64,000 nucleotides of DNA from Chromobacterium violaceum ATCC 12472 (GCF_000007705.1 NC_005085.1:1240001-1304000), one strand, 5' to 3'; shown: positions 9,037-19,335, counted from the first letter of the stretch. Made by a program: numbers and translations. The notes: generated by a model from the letters alone, not told the origin.

Positions 9037-10454
9037 GTCGGACTCCGGACGGAGGGGGCTGGCTCGGCTGGCGGCTCGGCCAAACCTTGCAGCTGCGCGT
9101 CGTCGGCGGCGGCGGCGCGCTGGCGGGCGGTGGCGAGGAAATACAGGTAGCCGGCGGCCAGCATCGCGGCGAAGATGCCGGCCAGCAGCAGGTTGTAATA
9201 CACCATGGCGACCAGGCAGATGACGGAACAGCCCAGCGCCAGCGCCGGCAGCCACGGATAACAGGGCGCGGAGAACGGCCGGGGCAGCGCCGGCTCGCGG
9301 CCGCGCAGCCGGAACAGCGCCAGCATCGACACGATGTACATGACGATGGCGCCGAACACCGACAGCGTGACGATGTTGGCGGTCAGCGGCTGGCCGGCGA
9401 TCTGCACCAAGTCGTCGCTGAAGATGGCGGCGATGCCGACCGCGCCGCCGGCCAGGATGGCGCGGTGCGGCGTCTTGAAGCGCGGATGGACGGCGGCCAG
9501 CGCGCGCGGCAGGTAGCCGGCCCGCGCCAGGGCGAAGATCTGCCGCGAATAGCCCATGATGATGCCGTGGAACGACGCCACCAGGCCGAACAGGCCCAGC
9601 CACACCAGCATGTGCAGCCAGCCGCTGTGCGCGCCGACGATCTGCTTCATCGCCTGCGGCAGCGGGTCGTTGATATTGGCCAGCCGGCTCCAGTCGCCGG
9701 CGCCGCCGGCCATCACCATCACGCCGAAGGCCAGCGCCACCAGGGTGAGGATGCCGGCGATGTAGGCGCGCGGGATGGTGCGCGCCGGGTCTTTGGCCTC
9801 TTCGGCCGCCATCGCCGCGCCCTCTATCGCCAGGAAGAACCAGATCGCGAACGGCAGGGCGGCGAACATGCCGCCGACCGCGCCCCAGTGGAAGGCGTTC
9901 TGCCCGGCCCAGCCTTGGTGCATGAAGTGCGCCCAACTGAAGCCCGGCGCCACCACGCCCATGAACACCAAGAGTTCGAAGATGGCCAGCAGCGTCACCG
10001 CCAGCTCGAACATCGCGGCGATGCCGACCCCGGCGATGTTCAGCGCCATGAAGACCAGGTAGGCGCCGCAGGCGCTCCACTTGGGCGCCAGCGACGGGAA
10101 CTGCACATTGAGATACGCGCCTATCGCCAGCGCGATGGCCGGCGGGGCGAACACGAATTCGCACAAGGTGGCGAAGCCGGCGACGAAGCCGCCCAGCGGG
10201 CCGAAGGCGCGGCGGGCGTAGGCGAACGGCCCGCCGGCGTGCGGGATGGCGGTGGTCAGCTCGGTGAAGCTGAAGATGAAGGCGGTGTACATCAGCGCGA
10301 CGAACAGCGTCGCGCACAGAAAGCCCAGGGGGCCGGCCTGCGCCCAGCCGTAGCTCCAGCCGAAGTATTCGCCGGATATCACCAGGCCGACGGCGATGCC
10401 CCATAATTGCCAGCCGCCGAGCTTGCGCGCGAGGCCGGGTGTCGATGCGTTCAT
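9033..10454 (-). CDS. eat: ethanolamine permease (APC family)
   Basis: A 473-residue APC-superfamily transporter with about 12 membrane segments: LWGIAVGLVISGEYFGWSYG (TM1), HAGGPFAYARRAFGPLGGF, FFLAIEGAAMAAEEAKDPAR, and MGYSRQIFALARAGYLPRA. Such GEYFGWSYG and EGAAMAAEE motifs are typical of ethanolamine permeases. The start is ATG 10454 with ACAGGAG about 7 bases upstream. It is the first gene of the operon and overlaps eutB by 4 bp, supporting import of ethanolamine for the lyase. Confidence 0.92.
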   Translation of the reverse strand: MNASTPGLARKLGGWQLWGIAVGLVISGEYFGWSYGWAQAGPLGFLCATLFVALMYTAFIFSFTELTTAIPHAGGPFAYARRAFGPLGGFVAGFATLCEFVFAPPAIALAIGAYLNVQFPSLAPKWSACGAYLVFMALNIAGVGIAAMFELAVTLLAIFELLVFMGVVAPGFSWAHFMHQGWAGQNAFHWGAVGGMFAALPFAIWFFLAIEGAAMAAEEAKDPARTIPRAYIAGILTLVALAFGVMVMAGGAGDWSRLANINDPLPQAMKQIVGAHSGWLHMLVWLGLFGLVASFHGIIMGYSRQIFALARAGYLPRALAAVHPRFKTPHRAILAGGAVGIAAIFSDDLVQIAGQPLTANIVTLSVFGAIVMYIVSMLALFRLRGREPALPRPFSAPCYPWLPALALGCSVICLVAMVYYNLLLAGIFAAMLAAGYLYFLATARQRAAAADDAQLQGLAEPPAEPAPSVRSPT

Positions 10455-10639
10455 GGCAGACTCCTGTCCGATTGGATGGCCTTCCGCGGGGGAAGGGCGG
10501 GCATGCCCGCATCGCCCGTTTATGCAAAAAGAATGCCAGTGTCCGCCGCCGATTTCAATGCGCGCCGCAGCATGGCTGCTTGCGGCGCGCGCCATGCTAG
10601 AATCGATGACGATACGCAATCAGCAGCAGGGGAACGCAG

Positions 10640-11740
10640 ATGTCAGGCAGCAGCATGGGACGATTGTTTACGGTGACCTCCTTCGGCGAGAGCCACGGGC
10701 CGGGCATAGGCTGCGTGGTGGACGGCTGCCCGCCGGGCCTGGCGCTGAGCGAGGCGGACATCCAGCTTGAGCTGGACCGCCGCAAGCCCGGCACCAGCCG
10801 CCACGTGACCCAGCGCCGCGAGCCGGATACCGTGGAAATCCTGTCCGGCGTCTACGAGGGCAAGACCACCGGCACGCCGATCGCGCTGCTGATCCGCAAC
10901 ACCGACCAGCGCAGCAAGGACTACGGCAACATCGCCGACACCTTCCGCCCCGGCCACGCCGACTATTGCTACTGGCACAAGTACGGCACCCGCGACCCGC
11001 GCGGCGGCGGCCGCTCCTCCGCGCGCGAGACCGCGGTGCGCGTCGCCGCCGGCGCCATCGCCAAGAAGTGGCTGAACGAGAAGTACGGCATCGTGATCCG
11101 CGGCCATATGACCCAGATCGGCGAAGTGGCCATTCCGTTCAAAAGCTGGGAGCACGTGGGCGGCAATCCCTTCTTCAGCGCCGATCCGGACATCGTGCCG
11201 CGGCTGGAGGAATACATGGACTCCATCCGCAAGAGCTTGGATTCCATCGGCGCGCGGCTGCGCGTGGTGGCCGACAACGTGCCGGTGGGCTGGGGCGAGC
11301 CGGTGTTCGACCGCCTTGACGCCGACATCGCCTACGCCATGATGAGCATCAACGCGGTGAAGGGCGTGGAGATCGGCGCCGGCTTCGGCTGCGTGACGCA
11401 AAAAGGCAGCGAGCACGGCGACGAGCTGACGCCGCGGGGCTTCGCCAGCAACCACGCCGGAGGCGTGCTGGGCGGCATCTCCACCGGCCAGCAGATCGAC
11501 GTTTCCATCGCGATCAAGCCGACCTCGTCGATCGCCCAGCCGCGCCGCTCGATCAACAAGCAGGGCGAGGCGGTGACGATGGAAACCCATGGCCGCCACG
11601 ACCCCTGCGTCGGCATCCGCGCCACGCCGATCGCCGAGGCGATGCTGGCGCTGGTGTTGATCGACCATGCGTTGCGGCACCGCGCCCAGTGCGGCGACGT
11701 GAGGGTGGAAACGCCGAGAATTGCAGGTCATATCGGCTAG
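10640..11740 (+). CDS. aroC: chorismate synthase
   Basis: A 366-residue AroC that converts 5-enolpyruvylshikimate-3-phosphate to chorismate using reduced FMN, the last step of the shikimate pathway. The N-terminal [21 protein letters not shown], the central [16 protein letters not shown] and the C-terminal [18 protein letters not shown] are family signatures. ATG 10640 has CAGGGG upstream. It is divergent from the eat-eutBC operon and followed after 56 bp by the HDOD protein. Confidence 0.97.
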   Translation: MSGSSMGRLFTVTSFGESHGPGIGCVVDGCPPGLALSEADIQLELDRRKPGTSRHVTQRREPDTVEILSGVYEGKTTGTPIALLIRNTDQRSKDYGNIADTFRPGHADYCYWHKYGTRDPRGGGRSSARETAVRVAAGAIAKKWLNEKYGIVIRGHMTQIGEVAIPFKSWEHVGGNPFFSADPDIVPRLEEYMDSIRKSLDSIGARLRVVADNVPVGWGEPVFDRLDADIAYAMMSINAVKGVEIGAGFGCVTQKGSEHGDELTPRGFASNHAGGVLGGISTGQQIDVSIAIKPTSSIAQPRRSINKQGEAVTMETHGRHDPCVGIRATPIAEAMLALVLIDHALRHRAQCGDVRVETPRIAGHIG

Positions 11741-11796
11741 AATGCAGATATACCGGCCGGGCAGGGCTGCGGCCAGTTCAACCTTGGGATGACACC

Positions 11797-13224
11797 ATGC
11801 TGAAAAATCTGATAGATGGATTGGCCGGACGTCTGAAGAAGAATGCGCATGATGAGGAGGCTCCGCCGCTGGAGGAAACCGCGGAAACGCCCGCCGCAGT
11901 CATCCCGCCGCCTCCGCCGGAGGATGAGCCGGCCGAGCTGCCCGCCACCTTGGGCTTCGTCTCCCACCAGCCGGTGATGGACCGCCAGCAGCGCGTGGTC
12001 GCCTACGATTTCTTCGTCCGCCAGGGCAAGCGCAACATCGAGGCCGGCAAGCAGCAGGAGTTCGACCGGCTGCTGCTGGCCACGCTGCACAATATGGACA
12101 TCTTCCGGCTGCTGGCCTACCGCCGCGCCTTTGTCCACATCGCGATGACCTCGCTCGACGACCCGCAGCTGCGCGGCATGCCCGCCGGTAGCGTGATTTT
12201 CGTGCTGGAGCCGCTGCCGGGCATGGTGGTGGCTGAGCATATGCTGCGCCAGCTGGACGAGCTGCAGAAGCTCGGGCTGCGCTTCGCGTTGGAGCCCGCC
12301 GCCTACGACCAGAACATGCTGAGCCCGGCGCTGCAGGCCGATCTGTTCAGCCGCGTCGATTTCATGGTGCTGGATTTCGCCGGACCCTCCACCCGGGTGC
12401 TGGCGCCGATACTGGACCAACTGCCCAAGCGCTATCCGGGCGCGCGATGGCTGGCGCGCAACGTCGGCACGGCAGAGGACATGGACGTCTGCCTGCGCGC
12501 GCCGGGCCACAACCGCTTCGCGCTGTTCCACGGCCCCTTCGTCACCACCGCCCACGCGCTGGAGGGCGGCAAGGTGGACACCAACCAGACGCGCGTGCTG
12601 CAGATCATGCGCCTGCTGCGCACCAACGCCGATCCCAAGGAAGTGGAAGCCCAGTTCAAGCTGGATTCGGTGCTGCTGTTCAAGCTGCTGCGTTTCATCA
12701 ACTCTCCGATACACGGCTTGTCGCGCAAGGTGCAGACCATAGAGGAAACCTTGTTGCTGCTGGGGCGGGAGACGCTGTTCAAATGGCTGTCGATGCTGCT
12801 GTTCACCTCGCGCAAGGAGGACGGCACCGCGCTCTCGCTGCTGGAAAAGTCGCTGATCCGCGCCCGTTTCATGGAGAAGCTGGGCGGCTACCGCGGCAAC
12901 AAGCTGGAAGCGGAGCACCTGTTCCTGACCGGCATGTTCTCGCTGCTCGACGTGCTGCTCAACCAGCCCTTCCCCGACGTGCTCGACCCGCTGGAGCTGC
13001 CCTTGACGGTGCGGGAGGCGGTGGTCGAGCGCAAGGGCATCTTCGCGCCGCACCTGGCGCTGGCCATGGCCTGCGAACAGGGCGACAACGTCCAGATCGA
13101 GGCGTTGGCCAAGGTGCTGGATTTCGACCTGGATCTGGCGAACCAGTATTACCTGGATTCCGTGGTGTGGGCGCAGGTGGTGCTGCGCGACAGCGAGGTG
13201 CACAACAACGTCGAGGCGGTTTGA
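11797..13224 (+). CDS. EAL-like/HDOD signalling protein (YuxH type)
   Basis: A 475-residue protein. After an acidic proline-rich N-terminus (residues 10-45), a degenerate EAL domain starts at FVSHQPVMDRQQRVVAYDFFVRQ. The catalytic E-x-L is replaced (YDFFV), so phosphodiesterase activity is unlikely. From about residue 270 an HDOD domain follows (LDSVLLFKLLRFINSP and WLSMLLFTSRKED). Family members are signalling scaffolds, some controlling c-di-GMP-linked behaviour. I chose the ATG at 11797 (MLKNLIDGLAG) because upstream in-frame codons overlap aroC and look non-coding. The gene converges on the HD-GYP regulator. Confidence 0.8.
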   Translation: MLKNLIDGLAGRLKKNAHDEEAPPLEETAETPAAVIPPPPPEDEPAELPATLGFVSHQPVMDRQQRVVAYDFFVRQGKRNIEAGKQQEFDRLLLATLHNMDIFRLLAYRRAFVHIAMTSLDDPQLRGMPAGSVIFVLEPLPGMVVAEHMLRQLDELQKLGLRFALEPAAYDQNMLSPALQADLFSRVDFMVLDFAGPSTRVLAPILDQLPKRYPGARWLARNVGTAEDMDVCLRAPGHNRFALFHGPFVTTAHALEGGKVDTNQTRVLQIMRLLRTNADPKEVEAQFKLDSVLLFKLLRFINSPIHGLSRKVQTIEETLLLLGRETLFKWLSMLLFTSRKEDGTALSLLEKSLIRARFMEKLGGYRGNKLEAEHLFLTGMFSLLDVLLNQPFPDVLDPLELPLTVREAVVERKGIFAPHLALAMACEQGDNVQIEALAKVLDFDLDLANQYYLDSVVWAQVVLRDSEVHNNVEAV

Positions 13225-13263
13225 TCCGCTCTGCCTCCGCGCGCCGGGCCGCAGCCGGCTGTT

Positions 13264-14283
13264 TCAGAACAGCATCAGCACGTCATGCTCGGCCTGCTGC
13301 GACAGGTCGCCCCATATTTCCTTGATCTGCAGCAGCTTGGGCAGCGCGGCGTCGAACACCTCCACCAGCCTGGGCTCGAAATGGACGCCGCTGCCCTGGC
13401 GCAGCGTGGCCAGCGCCTTCTCCATCGGCCAGGCATCCTTGTATGGCCGCCGCATTGTCAGCGCGTCGAACACGTCGGCCAATGAAACGATGCGGGCGGA
13501 TTCCGGAATCGCCTCGCCGGCCAGCCCGTCCGGATAACCGCTGCCGTCCCATTTTTCATGGTGGCGCAGCGCGATTTCCGCCGCCAGCTTGAAGACGGGC
13601 GCTTCGCTGCGGATCAGGATGTCGTGACCGATCCGGGTATGGGTCTTCATCACCTCCCATTCGTCCGGGGTCAACGCGCCGGGCTTGCGCAGGATGGCGT
13701 CCGGTATGCCCAGTTTGCCGGTGTCGTGCATCGGCGCGGCCAGTTCCAGCAGGTGGCAGGCGGCCGCGTCCCAGCCGCTGGTCGAGGCCAGCATCGCGGA
13801 GTAGGCGGCCATCCGCCAGATGTGGACCCCGGTGTCGGTGTCATTGAAGTGACCGGCCTGGCCCAGCATGTAGATCGCGTCGCGGTGGCTCTTTTCCAGT
13901 TGGGTGGCCTGCACCAGTGACAAATGGGTGCGCACCCTGGCCTTCACGATGGACGGCGAAACCGGTTTGATCAGGTAGTCGACCGCGCCGGCTTCGAAGC
14001 CGGCTTCCTCGTTGCCGATTTCCCCCAGCGAGGTGACGAAGATCACCGGCGTCGACGAGGACTGCGGATCCTTCTTGATGCGGCGGCACACTTCGTAACC
14101 GTCCATATCCGGCATCTCGATGTCCAGCAGCACCAGCGAGGGATTATGCTTGGCGGTGGCGGCCAGCGCCTCGGCGCCGTTGCGCGCGAACACCAACGGA
14201 TATTGCGGGGCCAGCACCTGGCGCATCGCCGCGAGGTTTTGCGGTTCGTCGTCGACGACGAGCAAGGGAGGGGAGAGCTGCAT
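13264..14283 (-). CDS. response regulator with HD-GYP c-di-GMP phosphodiesterase domain
   Basis: A 339-residue two-domain protein. Residues 1-120 are a receiver domain with the acidic pocket VDDEP (10-14), phospho-acceptor Asp54 in LLDIEMPDMDG and Lys106 in IKP. Residues about 145-320 are an HD-GYP domain with His186-Asp187 (MHDTGKLG), HHE (241-243) and GSGYP (247-251), the full metal and c-di-GMP hydrolysis motif. It begins 3 bp after the stop of the hybrid kinase, so the two form an operon and the kinase HPt domain is the likely phosphate donor. Confidence 0.92.
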   Translation of the reverse strand: MQLSPPLLVVDDEPQNLAAMRQVLAPQYPLVFARNGAEALAATAKHNPSLVLLDIEMPDMDGYEVCRRIKKDPQSSSTPVIFVTSLGEIGNEEAGFEAGAVDYLIKPVSPSIVKARVRTHLSLVQATQLEKSHRDAIYMLGQAGHFNDTDTGVHIWRMAAYSAMLASTSGWDAAACHLLELAAPMHDTGKLGIPDAILRKPGALTPDEWEVMKTHTRIGHDILIRSEAPVFKLAAEIALRHHEKWDGSGYPDGLAGEAIPESARIVSLADVFDALTMRRPYKDAWPMEKALATLRQGSGVHFEPRLVEVFDAALPKLLQIKEIWGDLSQQAEHDVLMLF

Positions 14284-14286
14284 GTT

Positions 14287-17200
14287 TCACCTTTCCTCGG
14301 AAACCCCCAGCGTTTCGGCCAGGGCTTGCGCGGCGGCTTCCCCGCCGCGGAAATCGAAGCTTTCCACCGCGTCGCGCAGCGGCGCCATCTGCGCGGCGCT
14401 GAGCAAGGCGTCCAGTTGCGCCAGCACCGGCTCCACTGCGGCCGGATCGTCCTGGTTGAAGGCCCGCACCGCCTGGTGCAGCAAGGCGCCCAGCTGGCCG
14501 GCGTCCATCGGCGGCGCGTCCTCGGCGCCGCCGGCCGCGGAGACGGGCGCGTAACGGGAGATGGAGTCCAGCGCCCGGGCCAGCGCGATGCGCAGCGCAT
14601 CCAGCGCCGGCCCGGCATCGTTGCCGGCCTGCAGCCGGCTCTCCACGTCGGCGGCGCGCGAGGACACCTCGTCCAGCGCCAGGTTGCCGGCTGCGCCCCT
14701 CAGCTTGTGGGCCAGCGCCTGCGCGACCACCTTGCCGGCCAGCCGCATGGTGGACGCGCAATCGCCGTAGTCGCGCGCGAACTTGCGCAGGTATTGCCGA
14801 TAGACCTCGGGGTCGCGCCAGATCTGCAGGCCGCGCGAGATCGCCAGTCCAGGCAGGTCGGCCGGCGCGGCCGCCTGGATGGGACCCGAGCCTGCCGGGG
14901 CGGCGCTTTGCCGGCCGGCCAGGCGGCGGAGCTGGCCGATGGCGATTTCCACGTCGAAAGGCTTGGCGATGTAGTCGCTCATGCCGGCTTCGCGCGCGGC
15001 GTCCTGCTGGGCCAGGAAGGCGCCGGCGGTCAGCGCGACCACCGGCAGGTGGGCCAGCGCCGGCGTGGCCCGGATCGCCCGCGTCGCCTCGTAGCCGTCC
15101 ATCACCGGCATCTGCACGTCCATCAGCACGATGTCCACCTCGCCGCCGTGCAAACCCAGCCAGTCCAGCGCCTCCTTGCCATCGTTGGCCAGCGCGACGG
15201 AGGCGCCCTCGTCCTCGAAAATGCGCTGCGCCACTTCGCGGTTGATGTCGCTGTCGTCGACAACCAGCAACCGCAGGCCTTGCAGCCGGTTGCCGTGCTG
15301 AATCTGCGGCGGCGGCGCGGTCTGCGGCCGCAAGGCGCGGGCCACGGCGTTGTACAGTCCGGACGGCGTGACCGGCTTGTTCAGCACCTCGGTCACCAGC
15401 TCGGCGGCGGGCTCGGCCTGCAGGACTTCCCGCGAGTAGGCGGTGGCCATCAGGATGATGGGCATGCGTTTGCCGCGGCAGGCCTGGCGTATGGCCTGGG
15501 CCGCGGCCAGTCCGTCCATGTCCGGCATTTTCCAGTCCAGCACCACCACGTCGACCGCCTGATCGCCGTCCAGCATGGCCATCACCTTTTCCACCGCCAG
15601 GCGGCCGGACTCGACCGAGCGCACTTTCCAGCCGAGTTCGCTGGCGGTGACGCCCAGGGTCTCGCGCGCGATGGGGTTGTCGTCGGCGATCAGCACGTTG
15701 AGATCGGCCATTTCCGGCGAGGATAGCCTGATGCCCTGCTCGCGGGGGAAGCGCAGCGTGAACCAGAAGGCGCTGCCCTGGCCGGGCTCGCTGTACAGGC
15801 CGATTTCTCCGCCCATCAGCGCCACCAGCCGCTGGCTGATGGCGAGTCCCAGGCCGGTGCCGCCGAAGCGGCGGGTGGTGGAGGCGTCGGCCTGGGTGAA
15901 GGGCCGGAACAGTTCGCGCTGCTTCGGTTTGGGAATGCCGATGCCGGTGTCTTCCACGGCGAAGCGCAGCCGCACCTGACTGGGGCTGGCCTCCAGCGGC
16001 TGGATGCTGACCTTGACGTGGCCGTGCTCGGTGAACTTGATCGCGTTGCTGGTCAGGTTGATCAGCACCTGTTCCAGCCGGAGCGCGTCGCCGCGCAGGT
16101 AGTCGATGTCCTGCGGCGGCGGCGCGATGATCAGCTCGATGTCGCGGTTGCCGACGCTGGCGCTCATGATGGTGGACAGGTTGTCCAGCACGTCGGCCAG
16201 GCGGAACGATGCCTGTTCGATCTCCAGGTTGCCGGCCTCTATCTTGGAGAAGTCTAGGATGTCGTTGATGATGGCCTGCAGCGAGCGGCCGGCGACGCGG
16301 ATCTTGTGCACCAGGTCCAGCGCCTCGGCGGGGAGTCCGTGTTTTTCCAGCAAGTAGGCCAGGCCCAGCACGGCGTTCATCGGCGTGCGGATCTCATGGC
16401 TCATATTGGACAGGAAGTTGGCCTTGGCCCGGCTGGCGGCCTCGGCGTTCTCCTTGGATTCGCGCAGCGCGGTTTCGATGTCGTGCTGGATGGTGATGTC
16501 GCGATTGATGCCGGTGACGCGATACGGCCGATTGTCGTCGTCGAACTCGACCAGGGCGGCGGCCTGGATGTGGCGTATCCGCCCATCCGGCAGCACGATG
16601 CGGAATGTCGGTGCATAGACGCCGCGGCCGGCGACCGCATCGTTCAGCAGGCGCTCCACCTCGTCCGCATCGTCGGGATGCACGCGGTCGCGCCAATGGC
16701 GGTAGTTCAGGCCCTCCTTGCCCAGCGCCTCGGGCAGCTGATAGATGTCGAACATCCGCGCGTTCCACTCCAGCGCGTTGTCGGCCAGCTGCCAGATCCA
16801 GATGCCGAGCTCGGCCACGTCGGCAGCCGTGGCCAGCTGGTCCCGGGCGCTCATCAGTTCGCGCTGGTATTGCTGCTGGGCCGAAATGTCCGCGGCCATG
16901 GCGAGGAAGCCCTGCAGCTCGCCGTCGTCGCCGCGCAGCGCGGTCATCGCGATCGATACCGGGATGCGGCGGCCGTCGCTGGCGGTGAGCGTCCATTCTT
17001 GCTGGCTGGCCTGGCCGTCGCGGGTGCGGGAGACCAGCGTCTCGAAGGCCTCCTTCGGCGGCAGGTGGCTGTCTTCGGCCCGCTGGAGCGAGCGCCGTTC
17101 CAGCTCGGACGCGTCCAGCCAGTCGGTGAGGCGGCGGCGGCCCACCACTTCGTCGGCGCGTTCCGCCAGCAGCGTTTCCGCGGCCGGGTTGAACAAGGTC

Positions 17201-18429
17201 ACCAAACCGGTCTGATCGGTGGCGACGATGGCGTAGCTGGCGTCGTTGAGAATGGCGCGCTGCAGCGCGGCGTAGCGGCGGACTTCCTGGGTGCCTTGTC
17301 GCACCTGGCTTTCCAGCGAGGCGTTCATCTGCCGTATCCGCTCGTGCAGGCGGTTGCGCTGGCGCTGGTGTATCCAGGCCAGCGCCGCCACCAGCAGCCC
17401 GCCCACGCACATCGCCAACAGCGTGTCGCGGCGCGCGGTGTCCACCGCGTTGGCGACGACGGATTCGGGCAGCGCCTCGGTGATCACCAGGCTGCGTCCA
17501 TCGTGTTTCTGCGGCGCCAGCGCCAGGCGGCGGGTCACCGCGTAGACGTTCCCGGACGGGGAGCGCAGCAGCTGCAGGCCGTCGTGGCCCTCGGGAGCAG
17601 GCAAGGGCTGGAACTCGTCCTGCCAGCGCCAGCGCTTGCCCCGGTCCTGCCCGAAGGTTTTGTTTGGATCTGGATGGTCGAGAAAGTCGCCATCCTGGTT
17701 GCTGATGTAGACGCGGACGTTTCTTTCGCCGCTGCCCACCCGCAGATAGGACATCAGGTGGCGGGCGTCGAGATTGATGGACAGCACGGCGAACAGCTTG
17801 CCGCGGGGATCATGGATGGGCGTGGCCAGCCGCAGGACGGGCAAGGGCGGCTCTTTCTCGTCGCGGCTGCGGTCGCGGCTGAGCCGGATGTCGGACAGGT
17901 AGACCTCGCCGGGAGAGAGCCGGATCGCCTGCTTGTAGTAGTCGGAAGCGCTTTTGCGCTGCATCGCGGATGGCGGCAGGCTGACCGCACCGTTGGGCCT
18001 GTTGAGCACGTGGACCAGTTCGCGGCCGTCGTCGGCGGCGCCGATCAGCCGCAATTGCAGCGTTTCCGGCGCGGTGGCGGCGAAGGCCTGGAAAATCGCC
18101 GTCATGCGCCGACGCCACAATTCGCCCGAGCTTTGTTCCTCAGCGTCGAAATCCTGGCCAAGGCTGGCGCGCGCCAAGCCGGCGACCGGGGGCGTGTCGG
18201 CCAGGAAGCGCACGCTCTGGCTGTAGCGCTCCAGGCTCTGGCTCAGCATTTCCAGCCTCAGCTGCGCCAGCGAGGCAAGCCGGTTGTGCATGGACGTCAG
18301 CGCGCGTTCGCGTTCGTGCTCGCCGGCGACCCAGGTGACGGCCATGGCCAGCAGGCCCCACGCCAGCAGGCCAAGCAATGCGATCCGTCTGTCGAAACCG
18401 AACAGTCTTTTTGACTGTGATTCTGTCAT
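14287..18429 (-). CDS. hybrid sensor histidine kinase (dCache-PAS-PAS-HisKA-HATPase-REC-REC-HPt)
   Basis: A 1380-residue inner-membrane kinase. A membrane helix (residues 15-34) and a second (about 335-353) enclose a periplasmic sensing region with a dCache pattern (FAVLSINLDARHLMSYLRVG). Then come two PAS domains (about 390-515 and 530-650), HisKA with His678 in MSHEIRTPMNAVLG, HATPase (NLTSNAIKFTEHG, DTGIGIP, GTGLGLAIS), a receiver with Asp965, a second receiver with Asp1104 and an HPt domain with His1241 (AHKLRGAAGN). I chose ATG 18429 (MTESQSKRLF), which has GGAG 7 bases upstream; a frame-extending ATG at 18480 lacks a ribosome binding site. The partner is the HD-GYP regulator directly downstream. 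Confidence 0.92.
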   Translation of the reverse strand: MTESQSKRLFGFDRRIALLGLLAWGLLAMAVTWVAGEHERERALTSMHNRLASLAQLRLEMLSQSLERYSQSVRFLADTPPVAGLARASLGQDFDAEEQSSGELWRRRMTAIFQAFAATAPETLQLRLIGAADDGRELVHVLNRPNGAVSLPPSAMQRKSASDYYKQAIRLSPGEVYLSDIRLSRDRSRDEKEPPLPVLRLATPIHDPRGKLFAVLSINLDARHLMSYLRVGSGERNVRVYISNQDGDFLDHPDPNKTFGQDRGKRWRWQDEFQPLPAPEGHDGLQLLRSPSGNVYAVTRRLALAPQKHDGRSLVITEALPESVVANAVDTARRDTLLAMCVGGLLVAALAWIHQRQRNRLHERIRQMNASLESQVRQGTQEVRRYAALQRAILNDASYAIVATDQTGLVTLFNPAAETLLAERADEVVGRRRLTDWLDASELERRSLQRAEDSHLPPKEAFETLVSRTRDGQASQQEWTLTASDGRRIPVSIAMTALRGDDGELQGFLAMAADISAQQQYQRELMSARDQLATAADVAELGIWIWQLADNALEWNARMFDIYQLPEALGKEGLNYRHWRDRVHPDDADEVERLLNDAVAGRGVYAPTFRIVLPDGRIRHIQAAALVEFDDDNRPYRVTGINRDITIQHDIETALRESKENAEAASRAKANFLSNMSHEIRTPMNAVLGLAYLLEKHGLPAEALDLVHKIRVAGRSLQAIINDILDFSKIEAGNLEIEQASFRLADVLDNLSTIMSASVGNRDIELIIAPPPQDIDYLRGDALRLEQVLINLTSNAIKFTEHGHVKVSIQPLEASPSQVRLRFAVEDTGIGIPKPKQRELFRPFTQADASTTRRFGGTGLGLAISQRLVALMGGEIGLYSEPGQGSAFWFTLRFPREQGIRLSSPEMADLNVLIADDNPIARETLGVTASELGWKVRSVESGRLAVEKVMAMLDGDQAVDVVVLDWKMPDMDGLAAAQAIRQACRGKRMPIILMATAYSREVLQAEPAAELVTEVLNKPVTPSGLYNAVARALRPQTAPPPQIQHGNRLQGLRLLVVDDSDINREVAQRIFEDEGASVALANDGKEALDWLGLHGGEVDIVLMDVQMPVMDGYEATRAIRATPALAHLPVVALTAGAFLAQQDAAREAGMSDYIAKPFDVEIAIGQLRRLAGRQSAAPAGSGPIQAAAPADLPGLAISRGLQIWRDPEVYRQYLRKFARDYGDCASTMRLAGKVVAQALAHKLRGAAGNLALDEVSSRAADVESRLQAGNDAGPALDALRIALARALDSISRYAPVSAAGGAEDAPPMDAGQLGALLHQAVRAFNQDDPAAVEPVLAQLDALLSAAQMAPLRDAVESFDFRGGEAAAQALAETLGVSEER

Positions 18430-18747
18430 CACGGGCTCCATTCCGGGCTCCGCCATCTGGGTGCGGGGCGCCTCACCCATTCAAATTAGTTCATCGCCAT
18501 GCCTTTTGGCATGGGGGGGAGGTCGAATGGGATGGTATTTTGGCCGGAATCAAGACGTATGAATGAATCGGTGGGAAATGTGGATGGAATTTTAAAGGTT
18601 TGAGAGCATGGGCTTGGACCAGAGCCAGGACCAGGACGGCGCGCCCCGGGACGATGATTTTGGCGCGCCGGGCGGCGCCGTTGTACGATTCATGTCCCAT
18701 ACCGGCGGCCAAGCCGGATTTCTGGATTGAACAATGAGGCAAACAAG
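18430..18747. other. divergent intergenic region
   Basis: About 320 bp between the hybrid kinase (leftward) and the hupE-like gene (rightward). It must contain promoters for both; no convincing consensus pair or RNA gene was seen. Confidence 0.4.
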
Positions 18748-19335
18748 ATGAAAACACGCACCTGGCTATCCTTCCCCCTGCTGGCGTTGCTGCCGGGCCT
18801 GGCCGTGGCCCACATCGGCAGCGACGCCGGCATCCACCATGGCTCGGCATTCTTCATGGGCTTCGTCCACCCGTTCACCGGGCTGGACCACTTCGCCGCC
18901 ATGCTGGCGGTGGGCGTGTGGAGCGTGCTGGCCACCCGCCAGGTGTGGGCGATGCCGTTCGCCTTCGCCGCCTTGCTGCTGGTCGGGGGACTGGTGGGCT
19001 TCACCGGCGCGGCGGTGCCAGCGGTGGAGCCGATGATCGCCGCTTCGTTGCTGGTGCTGGGCCTGCTGGTGTGCGCCAGGGTGAAGATGGCCTTGCCTTG
19101 GGGCATGGCGGTGGTGGGCTTGTTCGCCGTGTTCCACGGCATCGCCCACGGCGGCGAGCTGCCGGCCGGCCAGGCCGTAGCCGCCTTGTCCGGCATGGTG
19201 CTGGGCACCATGATGCTGCACGTCGCCGGCATGGGCATCGGCGCCTTCTTCAAGCGTCGCAGCGCCTGGTACGCGCGCGCGCTGGGCGGCGGCATCGCCT
19301 TGTTGGGCGCGGGCTACCTGGCCGGCGTGCTTTGA
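18748..19335 (+). CDS. HupE/UreJ family metal permease
   Basis: A 195-residue membrane protein with an N-terminal signal segment (LLALLPGLAVA), then the HupE/UreJ signature: His-rich N-terminus after cleavage (HIGSDAGIHHG), HPFTGLDHFAAMLAVGVW, FHGIAHGGELP and HVAGMGIGAFFKRR, with six predicted membrane helices. Family members import nickel or cobalt for urease and hydrogenase. ATG 18748 has GAGG 9 bases upstream; an in-frame TTG at 18727 is less likely. No urease or hydrogenase genes occur in this window, so it acts alone here; a possible link to cobalamin need of EutBC is only speculation. Confidence 0.88.
   Translation: MKTRTWLSFPLLALLPGLAVAHIGSDAGIHHGSAFFMGFVHPFTGLDHFAAMLAVGVWSVLATRQVWAMPFAFAALLLVGGLVGFTGAAVPAVEPMIAASLLVLGLLVCARVKMALPWGMAVVGLFAVFHGIAHGGELPAGQAVAALSGMVLGTMMLHVAGMGIGAFFKRRSAWYARALGGGIALLGAGYLAGVL

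Noticed and set aside
10455-10639. B12 riboswitch in front of the ethanolamine operon
   Set aside because: The 185 bp between the permease and aroC are too short for a full cobalamin riboswitch plus the aroC promoter, and no B12-box-like sequence was seen.
13924-15726. 600-codon plus-strand frame opposite the hybrid kinase
   Set aside because: Antisense shadow of the kinase and receiver domains with no family features.
18748-19335. HupE as part of a hydrogenase or urease cluster
   Set aside because: No hydrogenase, urease or accessory gene occurs in the window; it stands alone.
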